64,000 bases of DNA from an uncultured Armatimonadota bacterium (GTDB lineage: Bacteria > Armatimonadota > Armatimonadia > Armatimonadales > Armatimonadaceae), in the NCBI GenBank assembly GCA_903910385.1, contig CAIVZM010000028.1, positions 1 to 64,000 on the forward strand. The letters run 5' to 3'. The notes beneath the pieces were generated by a model. It was not told the origin of the DNA, did not search any database, and worked only from the letters and a program-made list of their open reading frames with translations. Within the stretch, counting starts at the first letter, position 1; each line of letters starts with the position of its first letter. The translations under genes were made by a program, and so were the position numbers. Of this stretch, positions 8,496 to 16,311 are shown piece after piece.

Positions 8496-9152
8496 CTACG
8501 CCATTTCCTCTTCTAACTGTTGCGCCATGCCCTTGACCTGCTCATAGCGGATGCCGATATTCTGGAGCCAGGCGAAGATGCCGATCAGGCACGCCGACAT
8601 TCCCCAGATCACTGTGTGGTATGCGGCGTCGAATTTTGTGTTGGTCGGGTGCAACGACGGCAGATATTTGGGAATGACATAACCCAGCAGGGGGGTCATG
8701 ACGCCCGCAAATACGATATAAGCAGCCGCCGTCGCCCCTTTCTTTTCCGGGTCTTCAATTCCCGCTCGCAAGACAAAATATGCCGCGTAGATCAATAGCA
8801 ACAAAAAGATACAGGTTTGCTTGGGATCCCAGTTCCAGGGCGCTCCCCATTGATACTGGGCGAATACCATTCCCGTGACCGTAGTCAGTCCGCAAAAAAT
8901 CGCGGCGAGAACCGCCGCTATCTTAGACTTCGCATCATCAAGAGGGTTTCGACCACGCGCCAGATACTTCCAGCCAAAAATCGCCGCCACGAACGCCGCC
9001 ACAATCGCCGCCATGGCATTGGGCAAGTGGAGCGCAACAATACGCGCTAGTTCCGGACGCGGGAATCCTTCCGCCGGTTTCAGATACAAAAAGGCTAGGG
9101 CGGTAAAAACGCCCGTCAATATTCCCAGTACAATTTTGGCTATGGTCGCCAT
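8496..9152 (-). CDS. ccmC: Haem exporter protein CcmC
   Basis: 218 residues with about six transmembrane helices. CcmC binds haem on the periplasmic side and passes it to CcmE. The WWD signature appears as QYQWGAPWNWDPKQT. The two flanking axial-ligand histidines appear to be His42 (ALHLPNA) and the one in SLHPTNT, with a third in AAYHTVIWG. The last 20 residues are acidic and cytoplasmic. It sits 3 bases downstream of ccmB, so translational coupling is likely. Confidence 0.93.
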   Translation of the reverse strand: MATIAKIVLGILTGVFTALAFLYLKPAEGFPRPELARIVALHLPNAMAAIVAAFVAAIFGWKYLARGRNPLDDAKSKIAAVLAAIFCGLTTVTGMVFAQYQWGAPWNWDPKQTCIFLLLLIYAAYFVLRAGIEDPEKKGATAAAYIVFAGVMTPLLGYVIPKYLPSLHPTNTKFDAAYHTVIWGMSACLIGIFAWLQNIGIRYEQVKGMAQQLEEEMA

Positions 9153-9155
9153 ATC

Positions 9156-9869
9156 TCAATCATTCCACAGATAATCGAAAAGCATTAATGCCGCTGTCAC
9201 CGAAATGACCGCGTACGATGCCAGAACCTGTAAATCGCCCATGCCCGTCTGAAAAGCGGGGGCGATTCCCAACCGGGTTCCTACTCCCAGCGCCGCTCGC
9301 GTTCCATGTATCGCCGCCACGAACAGCGGAGCAAGAGCGGGAAGCGACAGGGTCGCCAGCAAGCCGCTCTTCGCGGAAGCTTGAGCGACCAGCGCCCCGG
9401 CAAATGTCATTGTCGCCGCAATTCCGATACATCCTGATGCTACTACGCAAGTTAATAGCAATGCGTTCACATTGCGCCCAGCATCCAGCGCCGTAATGAG
9501 CATGGGCGTCGCGATAATCGCCAGACCCAGAATCAGTAAGGCATTTGCCAGAAACTTGCCGATCCATACCGCTGACGCTCGTGCGGTCAATCGTAACGCC
9601 AGCGCTGTCCCGCGTTCTTCTTCCAGCGCAAACGCCCTGCCGAGTCCCGTCGCACCGGTAAAAAACAGCAATATCCAGAGTAGCCCCGCCGCAACGGAAG
9701 CCCGCGATGGGTCATCGAGCGCCAGAGGCGGATTGCCCCGCAATGCCAGCGCCGCCAGAGTCACGCCCCCGATAGCGAAAAGCGCTGTCGAGGACAACGC
9801 CACTTTCGTCCTCCACTCAGTGCGTAATTCCTTCAGAAAGACGGCGTGAATCTCACGCACGCCCCACAT
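9156..9869 (-). CDS. ccmB: Haem exporter membrane subunit CcmB
   Basis: About 237 residues from the ATG at 9869 (MWGVREIHAVFLKELRTEWR), the usual N-terminus of the family. An upstream in-frame start would add 29 residues running into ccmA and is rejected. There are six hydrophobic segments. The FLKELRTEWR interface helix and the loop FALEEERGTALAL match CcmB, which pairs with the ATPase CcmA. It lies 4 bases after the ccmA stop. It is 10-15 residues longer than E. coli CcmB, mostly in the C-terminal loop region. Confidence 0.9.
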   Translation of the reverse strand: MWGVREIHAVFLKELRTEWRTKVALSSTALFAIGGVTLAALALRGNPPLALDDPSRASVAAGLLWILLFFTGATGLGRAFALEEERGTALALRLTARASAVWIGKFLANALLILGLAIIATPMLITALDAGRNVNALLLTCVVASGCIGIAATMTFAGALVAQASAKSGLLATLSLPALAPLFVAAIHGTRAALGVGTRLGIAPAFQTGMGDLQVLASYAVISVTAALMLFDYLWND

Positions 9870-9873
9870 CCCG

Positions 9874-10578
9874 TTAGCCTTTTCCAATACCGCCGGAAAC
9901 GAGCGCAGGCCCGCCAACAGCGATAAGCGTGGAGAACGTCTGGGAACGGGCGCCATTCGCCGTAATCGCCCGGTCGCCCAGTTCCGCTTCTTCCGGATCG
10001 TTAGTCGCCAGAAGCGTCACTCCCCCTTTTGCGCGTTGCCGTTCTATCGTCTGCGCTACCAGCCGGACGCCCTCTTTATCCAGCGCCAGAGAAGGCTCAT
10101 CCAGCAAGAGCAAGGGGGTATCCAGCATAGTGGCGAATGCCAGTCGAAGCCGCTGCCGCATCCCGGAGGAATAAACCCCCACCGGATCATCGCCTCGTCC
10201 GCCGAGACCGACCGCCACAAGCGAATTCTTGATCCCCGCCAAGGTGATGGGAAGGGTTCGGACTTCGGCAAAAAACGAAAGATTTTCCTGAGCCGTCAAT
10301 TCCGGGTAGAACGCTAGGTCGGGACCGGCATAACTGACTACCCTGCGCCTCGCATCCGGCTCCGCTATCTCCCGGTCGTCCACTGTGAGAGTAATAGTTC
10401 CGGAGGAAGGTCGTATCAATCCAGCGACGATTTTCAGGAACGTGGATTTCCCGGAACCATTTGCCCCTGTGACCGCTACAACTTCGCCGGATACCGCTTC
10501 CAGCGATATTCCCCGTAGAACGCGCCTCGCCCCGAACGATTTCCCGATATTCTCTACTGCGATTCTAATAGACGACAT
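9874..10578 (-). CDS. ccmA: Haem exporter ATP-binding subunit CcmA
   Basis: About 234 residues from the ATG at 10578 (MSSIRIAVENIGKSFG). Walker A is GANGSGKST, the ABC signature is YSSGMRQRL, and Walker B is LLLLDEPSLALD. CcmA hydrolyses ATP with CcmB and CcmC to release holo-CcmE. An in-frame extension of 53 residues upstream looks non-coding and would run across the TATAAT promoter, so it is not used. The last ~20 residues (TFSTLIAVGGPALVSGG) differ from typical CcmA. First gene of the operon. Confidence 0.9.
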   Translation of the reverse strand: MSSIRIAVENIGKSFGARRVLRGISLEAVSGEVVAVTGANGSGKSTFLKIVAGLIRPSSGTITLTVDDREIAEPDARRRVVSYAGPDLAFYPELTAQENLSFFAEVRTLPITLAGIKNSLVAVGLGGRGDDPVGVYSSGMRQRLRLAFATMLDTPLLLLDEPSLALDKEGVRLVAQTIERQRAKGGVTLLATNDPEEAELGDRAITANGARSQTFSTLIAVGGPALVSGGIGKG

Positions 10579-10597
10579 TGATTTCGGTCTTTGAGTG

Positions 10598-10625
10598 ATT
10601 ATACCGTGACCTGAACCGCGTTGAA
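10598..10625 (-). promoter_or_regulatory. Promoter of the ccm operon
   Basis: TATAAT lies at 10598-10603 on the minus strand, with a poor -35 (TTCAAC, 10620-10625) at a spacing of 16. The predicted start is about 12 bases before the ccmA ATG, so the leader is very short and has no clear Shine-Dalgarno. Confidence 0.5.
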
Positions 10626-10814
10626 GCAGTTTTTTCACGACTTCGCACTTTTTTTCACAAACATTCCCGCCCTTCTTATCCAGACTCAGCGCGATTGCGG
10701 GAAAAACATCGGAGGCGATAGGTGGGCAAAGTCGCAACCATTTGAGAGCGTCGCCGGTACTTTTTATATCATCGGAGACAGTCTCTCCGAAAAACAGGAA
10801 TCAGGAGTCTGAAA

Positions 10815-11174
10815 ATGCCGACCAGTGAAATTGAATTCGATAATCTGCGAGAGTTTTGCGATGAGTTCACCCGATCACATCAGGAAAATGCAGTACGGAT
10901 CGAAGTGGATAGTTCCGACCTCGGAGCGCAGGAAACGGTAAGAAGTGCGCCCTTTCTGGGCATATCCTATGAGGAAAAGGGCAGTGAAAAAGGCGATATT
11001 ACCATACTGGTAGGAACCGAACCTGACAACTTGACCGAAACCCGGATCAATAACGTTACGCATGTCTGGAGTCGCGCTGAGGAGAATGAAGGTCATGACG
11101 CTCTGGAAGTCGAAGACGATAGCGGAAATAAAATCATTCTCCAGTTACTATCATCCGCTACCGGGGTGCAATAG
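10815..11174 (+). CDS. DUF5335-like small acidic protein
   Basis: 119 residues, soluble and acidic. The layout (MPTSEIEFDNLREFCDEFTRSHQ.., then LGAQETVRSAPFLGISYEEKG, ILVGTEPDNLTETRINNVTHVW, ALEVEDDSGNKIILQL) resembles the uncharacterised DUF5335 family as I remember it. Function is unknown; such proteins are often near stress or sigma-factor genes. AGGAG lies 8-9 bases before the ATG, and the gene is followed directly by the sigma-factor region. It stands alone between two promoters. Confidence 0.55.
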   Translation: MPTSEIEFDNLREFCDEFTRSHQENAVRIEVDSSDLGAQETVRSAPFLGISYEEKGSEKGDITILVGTEPDNLTETRINNVTHVWSRAEENEGHDALEVEDDSGNKIILQLLSSATGVQ

Positions 11175-11304
11175 GGTGGAATACACGAAAACCGCTCTGG
11201 AGTGAATAGAAGTAGTACACGCCTTTCGAATCCCGTTTTGTATAACGCTTTACTGCGATTTATAATCATTGACGTCACGAGACGCAAATTCATTGGTCTT
11301 CGGT

Positions 11305-11331
11305 GAACTTTTTGCTATAGCGAACGTCGGT
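11305..11331 (+). promoter_or_regulatory. ECF-type promoter before the sigma-factor gene
   Basis: GAACTT (11305-11310), 15 bases, then GTCGGTT (11326-11332). The GAAC core with a GTC-type -10 is the common pattern for group IV (ECF) sigma factors, which often transcribe their own gene. No sigma-70 type box is clearer here. The leader would be about 40 bases. Confidence 0.5.
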
Positions 11332-11376
11332 TAGAACGAAAGCAGTTGGGAACGGAAATTCTTTAGGGGCTGAGAT

Positions 11377-11985
11377 ATGACGTTTGCGCGGAGTCTGAAT
11401 TTGACGCAAAGCGATACGGCGCTGATCTCACGTTGCCAAAAGGCGGACATCGCCGCCTTTAATGAAATTGTCGGACGGTACAAGGGAAGAATCTATAACT
11501 ACCTGTATCGAATGACGGGCAACGCGGAAGACGCGGAAGATTTGACGCAAGAAACGTTCGTGCGTATGTACACGGGCATCGCCTCCTTTCGCGCTGATGC
11601 AACGCTCTCAACCTGGTTATTCCGTATAGCGGGCAATCTGTGCGTGGACTCATTCCGCCGCAATAAAAAAGCGCGGGAGTTGACACGATCCCTGGATGCT
11701 CCCCTGCCGGGTGATGATGAAAACCATTTTGTCACGCAGGACATTCCCGATATGTCTCAAGCGCCGGAAACGGTCTTCGCCCGGAAGGAACTGGCAGGAC
11801 AGATTCAGCAGGCATTACAAAAATTGCCGCCGAAACTGCGCTCCTCCGTCGTTTTGCACGATATCGAAGGGTTGGCATATGAGGAAATCGCAATTGCGGA
11901 AGGAATTCCTCTGGGTACGGTCAAGTCGCGTATTTTCAATGCAAGGGTAGCCTTGCGGGATCATCTGAAGCCCTATTTACAGTAA
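11377..11985 (+). CDS. ECF sigma factor, RpoE-like
   Basis: 202 residues. Region 2 runs from about residue 20 to 85 (AFNEIVGRYKGRIYNYLYRMTGNAEDAEDLTQETFVRMY.., then ATLSTWLFRIAGNLCVDSFRR). Region 4 covers about 138-195 (ALQKLPPKLRSSVVLHDIEGLAYEEIA.., GIPLGTVKSRIFNAR). It directs RNA polymerase to a small regulon, probably envelope stress given the partners: a zinc-finger anti-sigma gene follows and an RseB-like gene after that. The gene is preceded by an ECF-type promoter, suggesting autoregulation. Confidence 0.93.
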   Translation: MTFARSLNLTQSDTALISRCQKADIAAFNEIVGRYKGRIYNYLYRMTGNAEDAEDLTQETFVRMYTGIASFRADATLSTWLFRIAGNLCVDSFRRNKKARELTRSLDAPLPGDDENHFVTQDIPDMSQAPETVFARKELAGQIQQALQKLPPKLRSSVVLHDIEGLAYEEIAIAEGIPLGTVKSRIFNARVALRDHLKPYLQ

Positions 11986-12150
11986 GTAAAATAGTATAAT
12001 GATCGCTTGGTAGAGGATGGTTGAATCGATTTGCCGGGTTAGCTATGGGTTAGCTATAAGGTAAGAAATAGACGGTTACATGCGAACGCATGAATCGTTG
12101 TTGATATAGTTCGGAATGCTGTGGATTCTGAGACGCAAACGAGAAAAACT

Positions 12151-12702
12151 ATGGCGACGATAAGAGATTGCAAAAAAATACAGGGTCTGCTCTCCGAATA
12201 TGTAGATGGGGCGTTGCCGACCGACCAAACATGGGAAGTCGATTTGCATATCGCCTCCTGCGCTGTTTGCGCTCAGGCGGCGCAAGAATTGTCCCGGACA
12301 GCGAATCTGCTGAGGGAATTGCCCAAATGGGAACCTTCCGTCAACTTTGAAGCGATACTGGCGAAGCGTCTCGCGGATGATGCGTTGAAACCTCGCCCAG
12401 AAACCTGGTTCTCTTCGCTGGCGGATATTGGTGGACGTTTCACGAAATGGTGGACATTGCCATCGCTTCGACCAGCGCTGGCGGTAGGAATCGCCGCTGT
12501 AGTGATCGGGCCTTTCGCTCTGATTCTTTCCCGACCTGCGAACCTGAACGTCTCCACGATTGAAGGTAATCGAAATCCGATTACCCGTGTGACGCCCAAA
12601 GCCGCCTCCGATACGACATCTCTGGATCAGCTTTTGCGGGAACACTCCGCCTACTCATCCTCGGAGACGCTGGGAGACCCGGCTGCGCTAGTATCTCTGT
12701 AA
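12151..12702 (+). CDS. Zinc-finger anti-sigma factor, membrane-anchored
   Basis: About 183 residues from the ATG at 12151; a GTG 30 bases upstream is an alternative. The N-terminal domain has the anti-sigma zinc-binding pattern (DCKKIQGLLSEYVDGAL.. then HIASCAVCAQ: His-x3-Cys-x2-Cys), which holds the cognate sigma factor. A single transmembrane helix (LRPALAVGIAAVVIGPFALIL, near 119-139) leads to a periplasmic tail of about 45 residues that would be the sensing and cleavage part. It lies 165 bases after the sigma gene; TATAAT at 11995-12000 may give it its own promoter. Repeated TTAGCTAT motifs sit in the gap. Confidence 0.85.
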   Translation: MATIRDCKKIQGLLSEYVDGALPTDQTWEVDLHIASCAVCAQAAQELSRTANLLRELPKWEPSVNFEAILAKRLADDALKPRPETWFSSLADIGGRFTKWWTLPSLRPALAVGIAAVVIGPFALILSRPANLNVSTIEGNRNPITRVTPKAASDTTSLDQLLREHSAYSSSETLGDPAALVSL

Positions 12703-12779
12703 CCTAAAGTAACCGAAATATTTCTGGAATATCGAAGTCGCTGAACGAATCGTACTTCCGTTTAAGACATAGCTCTTTT

Positions 12780-13892
12780 GTGAAAAGAATGAAATGTGAT
12801 GCTCGCATGAAAAGACAGATCCTGTCCCGCGCCCTGTTGATGGCGTTGTCGGGCATTGTCGTCTCACAGAGCGTCGCGCAGACGCCGGTTCCGGGAGCGC
12901 ATGCAGGCGTACCGGAGTGTTCATTTCAGGAATTACGGGAAAAACTCCGAAGCCGATTGGCGGCGATGTCGCCGCAGGAACGACGGGGAACCGAAGCCGC
13001 CTTGCGGATGATGGCTTCGGAGTCTCGCGTTGCATTTATCGCCCGTGAGGTTCGGGTCAATCCTAATGGTCTGGAAACGGAGGCATGGGTGCGGCGTGAC
13101 CCTGCACGCGGTTTTCGAATAGAGTCCATCCGACCTGCCGGGGAAATTTTTCTGGACGACCGCAAAAACTTCTATCTTTTCCAACCCAAAAAGAATCGCT
13201 GGATACAAAAAGCCTCCGCTATGAAAGCGATGCGCGAACATTCGGAAGAGCTTTCCCGACGGTTGGGAAAAAATGAGTTGAGGGCGCTGTGGCAAGGTCA
13301 GGATACTATCGCAGGACGCACTGCGGATATCGTTCAAATTGCGCCCACGGGCGGCGACGCCGGACCATCACGCCGTATCTGGATCGACCGACCGACAGGT
13401 CTGCGTCTGAAACAGGAAATCGTAGGGGCGGATAATCGCCTGCTCAATGTTTCCTATTTTCTGAGCGTCGACTTCACTCCCGCTTTCCGCGTTGATGATT
13501 TCACGCCGCCTGTCGGAGCGGCCATCGTTGTGGAAAACAAGCGAACTTTCCGTAACCTTGTCGAAGCGACGCGTGCAGGATTTACCGCCCGGGTTCCGAG
13601 TTATCTTCCGGGCGGCTTCGAATTGCGCGTTATCGAAGGTAGCCAGGATGGCGATGAAAAGAGACGTGTCACGCAGCGTTACGCCAACGGAGTGACGGTG
13701 CTATCGCTGATTCAAATCGCGGATACGCCCCAACCCGGAGAAGCCCTCGGCGTAACCCGGGGGGGCTTTTCAAAGAATCCACGGGGAGGTGGTGATCGCG
13801 CTTTTCTATGGCGCGATGCGGACTTCCGCTACATTTTGATCAGCGCTCTTTCGGACGACGATGTTCGACGGGTAGCGGAGTCCGTTCGTTAA
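12780..13892 (+). CDS. Exported RseB/MucB-like sigma regulatory protein
   Basis: 370 residues from a GTG at 12780; ATGs at 12789 and 12807 are equally possible because none has a good ribosome site. A signal peptide (RALLMALSGIVVSQSVAQ) is followed by a LolA/RseB-type half-barrel (VRVNPNGLETEAWVRRDP.. RIWIDRPTGLRLKQEIVGADNRLL) and a C-terminal domain (PSYLPGGFELRVIEG, VTVLSLIQ) like RseB domain 2. In proteobacteria RseB shields the anti-sigma from proteolysis until envelope damage is sensed. Placement directly after the anti-sigma gene supports the same role. Confidence 0.75.
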   Translation: MKRMKCDARMKRQILSRALLMALSGIVVSQSVAQTPVPGAHAGVPECSFQELREKLRSRLAAMSPQERRGTEAALRMMASESRVAFIAREVRVNPNGLETEAWVRRDPARGFRIESIRPAGEIFLDDRKNFYLFQPKKNRWIQKASAMKAMREHSEELSRRLGKNELRALWQGQDTIAGRTADIVQIAPTGGDAGPSRRIWIDRPTGLRLKQEIVGADNRLLNVSYFLSVDFTPAFRVDDFTPPVGAAIVVENKRTFRNLVEATRAGFTARVPSYLPGGFELRVIEGSQDGDEKRRVTQRYANGVTVLSLIQIADTPQPGEALGVTRGGFSKNPRGGGDRAFLWRDADFRYILISALSDDDVRRVAESVR

Positions 13893-13924
13893 AACGCCTG
13901 GACTCTCAAAACAGCATCCCCGGA

Positions 13925-14749
13925 TTATTCCGGTTTAGCGAATTTCGCGTCGGTCACGGGCAGGTTGTTCTTGATCTCTGTCACAGTTGTCAGGAGTTCC
14001 GTCGCCGCCACCTTTTGCCGCATCTGAAACGGAATCTTCATTCCGTCCACCGTGCGGTAGTCCGAGAAGTACGATTCGATGGGTAATGTCCCCTGTGGAC
14101 TTTCGGAAATCATGTCCATCCTTACCATCAGATTTGTCTGGGTATCGAAATATTGCACCAGTGGCTTTCCGTTAGTGGGGGTCAGGCGAATCGCATAAGC
14201 GTCCTTGCCCTCCACCTTACGGATGCCAAGCGCTTCTATTTTGCTATAGGATTTCCGCCAGTCGCCGCCCCGGTTCGCATCGTTATCCATCTGCCGCTGA
14301 AGTTGCGCTTTTTCCTTGTCCTTCATTGTACGAACGCCATTGATAGGGTCTTTCGACCAGGCGATTTTGCCGTCATAAGCCACTTCCGTCTTGCCGATGC
14401 CCTCGAAGGTCTGGGCTGTATAAAACTTATTAGGGCGCTTGATATAAACTTCAAAGACGCCTTTTATCCCTTGCGCCCCGACACTGATATTCCCTTTCTG
14501 ATAAGTTGTCTTCGTTTTTGCCAGACTCTCCTGACCGCCACTGGCGGCGAAGGCGCGATCCAGAATTTTTTCCGCTGTCATACCAGCGGGCAACGGGGCG
14601 TAAATACGGGGCGCCGCTGGTTTCGCTACTGGCGGGGTTACTGCAGGAGCTTGAGCGATAGCGGGCGTCGTCTGTTGTGATAAAAGAAACGCCGAAAGAA
14701 GGCAGGCGCTGAGAGAGAGACGGGCGGATAGATTCAGGCGATAGATCAC
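13925..14749 (-). CDS. Exported LolA-like lipoprotein-sorting domain protein
   Basis: 274 residues with a signal peptide (LSACLLSAFLLSQQTTPAIAQA) and a proline/alanine linker. From residue 55 there is a LolA/LppX-type domain (AEKILDRAFAASGGQESLAK.. KGVFEVYIKRPNKFY.. VAYDGKIAW.. YFDTQTNLMVRMD.. YRTVDGMKIPFQMRQ). These periplasmic folds bind lipids or lipoproteins. The start overlaps the stop of the upstream S41 protease by ATGA, so the pair is translated together. Converges with the RseB-like gene. Confidence 0.75.
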   Translation of the reverse strand: MIYRLNLSARLSLSACLLSAFLLSQQTTPAIAQAPAVTPPVAKPAAPRIYAPLPAGMTAEKILDRAFAASGGQESLAKTKTTYQKGNISVGAQGIKGVFEVYIKRPNKFYTAQTFEGIGKTEVAYDGKIAWSKDPINGVRTMKDKEKAQLQRQMDNDANRGGDWRKSYSKIEALGIRKVEGKDAYAIRLTPTNGKPLVQYFDTQTNLMVRMDMISESPQGTLPIESYFSDYRTVDGMKIPFQMRQKVAATELLTTVTEIKNNLPVTDAKFAKPE

Positions 14750-16218
14750 GGTTGCGAAACTTTCTGTGTTTTTGGTTGCGGCGCGGCAACGCTACGCTTT
14801 TTGGCTTGTTGCAGGTTTTTCGTTTTCAGGTAATTCAAAGCGGTCTGTAAAATAGGGTCTGCGCCCGAAAGTAGGGCGGCGCGGGTCAGAGTTACCGGGA
14901 CATTGGGAGTGACACCCTGTCCTTCGATAAGCATCCCTTTTCGGGTGCGGAAATCGGCGAAGGCATACTGGAGTTTTCCGCCGCCCGGTAAATTCTCTAC
15001 CTGAGAGGGCAGAGCCATACCGGCGGATCGTGAACCTATGATTGTCGCCCGACCCATTTCCTGCATACTTGCCGCCAGAATTTCGGATGTGCTGACTGAT
15101 CCTTCGTCGGTCAGGATGACCAACGGACGACCGAACGGTTTTTCGACAGGGAAAACGGGGAAGCGGATTTCACCATTACGCATTTTCATAACGCCCAGAT
15201 TCGTTTCCTCGGAAAGAAACTGCGCCGCAATCGCCGGGGCGATTGCGCCAATACCGCCGGGATTGCCACGTAAATCGATAATCATCCCGTCGGCGTCCCG
15301 CATTTCGCGTATAGCGGCGCGTACAGGATCAAGGATGGGGATCAGAAAGATATTGAACCCGATATAGCCGATATTCCCGGGCAAACGCCGCTTTTCGACA
15401 AGAACCGGGAAGGGTGGCAACGCGGCGAAACGGGTGATGACGCCAGGGTTTTTGCGGCGTGCCAGCGTCACCTTTTGCATCTTGTCGGCGCTGTCTCTGA
15501 CTTCGATTGTCACCGAACTGCCGACCGGTCCACTCAGGAGATTGTCAAAGATCAGGCGGACATATGTTGGCAGAGTCCGTTCGTCATTGGCGCGTTTTTT
15601 CAATCCTTCCAGAATCGAGGTCACACTCTTCTCATTGACCGCCGTTATGACAAAGCCGGAGCGAAGTTGCGCCGCCTCTCCCGCGCCGCCCGCGACAATA
15701 TGTGTAATGGTAGGTTGATTCTCGACCATTTGCACCGTAATTCCCGCCGTACCGTTGCGGTCGCCTTCACCCGAATCAGATGCCGGGGCGTTATCTGGGG
15801 TCGGGCGCGATGTCGCCGGTTTCTCGGAAGTGGGAATTTCGGGAGCGATAGCATCCGGCGCAGCGACACCAAAATGGGATTGTCGCAGTTCACTCAGCAT
15901 CTGATTCAAAAGCGCGTAGAATTCCGCGTCGGTTTTCGCCTCTATCGTTTTGGGCTGATAACGGCGGCGCATCAAATTCCAGTCGATTCCGCCAAAAGTC
16001 GGATCGAAGTAACGCTCATTGACCCGCGACCAGACGATCTCAAAAATTCGCTCCCGCGTTTTTGTATCCAGAGGAGAAGATAGCGTTCCCGGTTCCTGAG
16101 CGTTCGCGCCGCCCGCCAGAACGCATAGAATCGTAACGATCAGGATCAAGGACGATTTCCGGCGTTTTAGCGCAGGTGTCAGGAATTGGTATCGTTCCAT
16201 AAGGAGAGTGAGCATCAT
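14746..16218 (-). CDS. S41 family (CtpA/tricorn-type) periplasmic protease with PDZ domain
   Basis: 490 residues. A signal peptide (SSLILIVTILCVLAGGANA) is followed by a helical domain (WSRVNERYFDPTFGGIDWNLMRRRY), a PDZ-like domain (ITVQMVENQPTITHIVAGGAGEAAQLRSG) and the S41 catalytic domain: GYIGFN, DGMIIDLRGNPGG, and LTDEGSVSTSEILAASM with the nucleophile Ser. A Pro/Ser-rich insert (about 130-155) splits the helical and PDZ parts. Such proteases trim C-termini of periplasmic proteins. The start may instead be the ATG seven codons in. It probably forms an operon with the LolA-like gene. Confidence 0.88.
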   Translation of the reverse strand: MMLTLLMERYQFLTPALKRRKSSLILIVTILCVLAGGANAQEPGTLSSPLDTKTRERIFEIVWSRVNERYFDPTFGGIDWNLMRRRYQPKTIEAKTDAEFYALLNQMLSELRQSHFGVAAPDAIAPEIPTSEKPATSRPTPDNAPASDSGEGDRNGTAGITVQMVENQPTITHIVAGGAGEAAQLRSGFVITAVNEKSVTSILEGLKKRANDERTLPTYVRLIFDNLLSGPVGSSVTIEVRDSADKMQKVTLARRKNPGVITRFAALPPFPVLVEKRRLPGNIGYIGFNIFLIPILDPVRAAIREMRDADGMIIDLRGNPGGIGAIAPAIAAQFLSEETNLGVMKMRNGEIRFPVFPVEKPFGRPLVILTDEGSVSTSEILAASMQEMGRATIIGSRSAGMALPSQVENLPGGGKLQYAFADFRTRKGMLIEGQGVTPNVPVTLTRAALLSGADPILQTALNYLKTKNLQQAKKRSVAAPQPKTQKVSQP

Positions 16219-16234
16219 GTACTGTTATAGACGC

Positions 16235-16265
16235 AAAAAGCGGGCGGAAGATGCCTTCCGCCCGC
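16235..16265 (-). terminator. Terminator of the subtilase gene
   Basis: Perfect 11-bp stem, gcgggcggaag (16240-16250) with cttccgcccgc (16255-16265). On the minus strand it is followed by TTTTT. It lies about 47 bases after the subtilase stop and just before the S41 protease gene. Confidence 0.85.
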
Positions 16266-16311
16266 AGAAATTTAGAAATCTCTTTCGCTTGTAGCGATTA
16301 AGTCAGGTCGA

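Noticed and set aside
9870-9956. 29-residue N-terminal extension of ccmB
   Set aside because: It lies inside ccmA; the ATG at 9869 gives the usual family N-terminus.
11224-11236. tRNA-like TTCGAATCC
   Set aside because: The arms and acceptor stem do not pair; no anticodon stem upstream.
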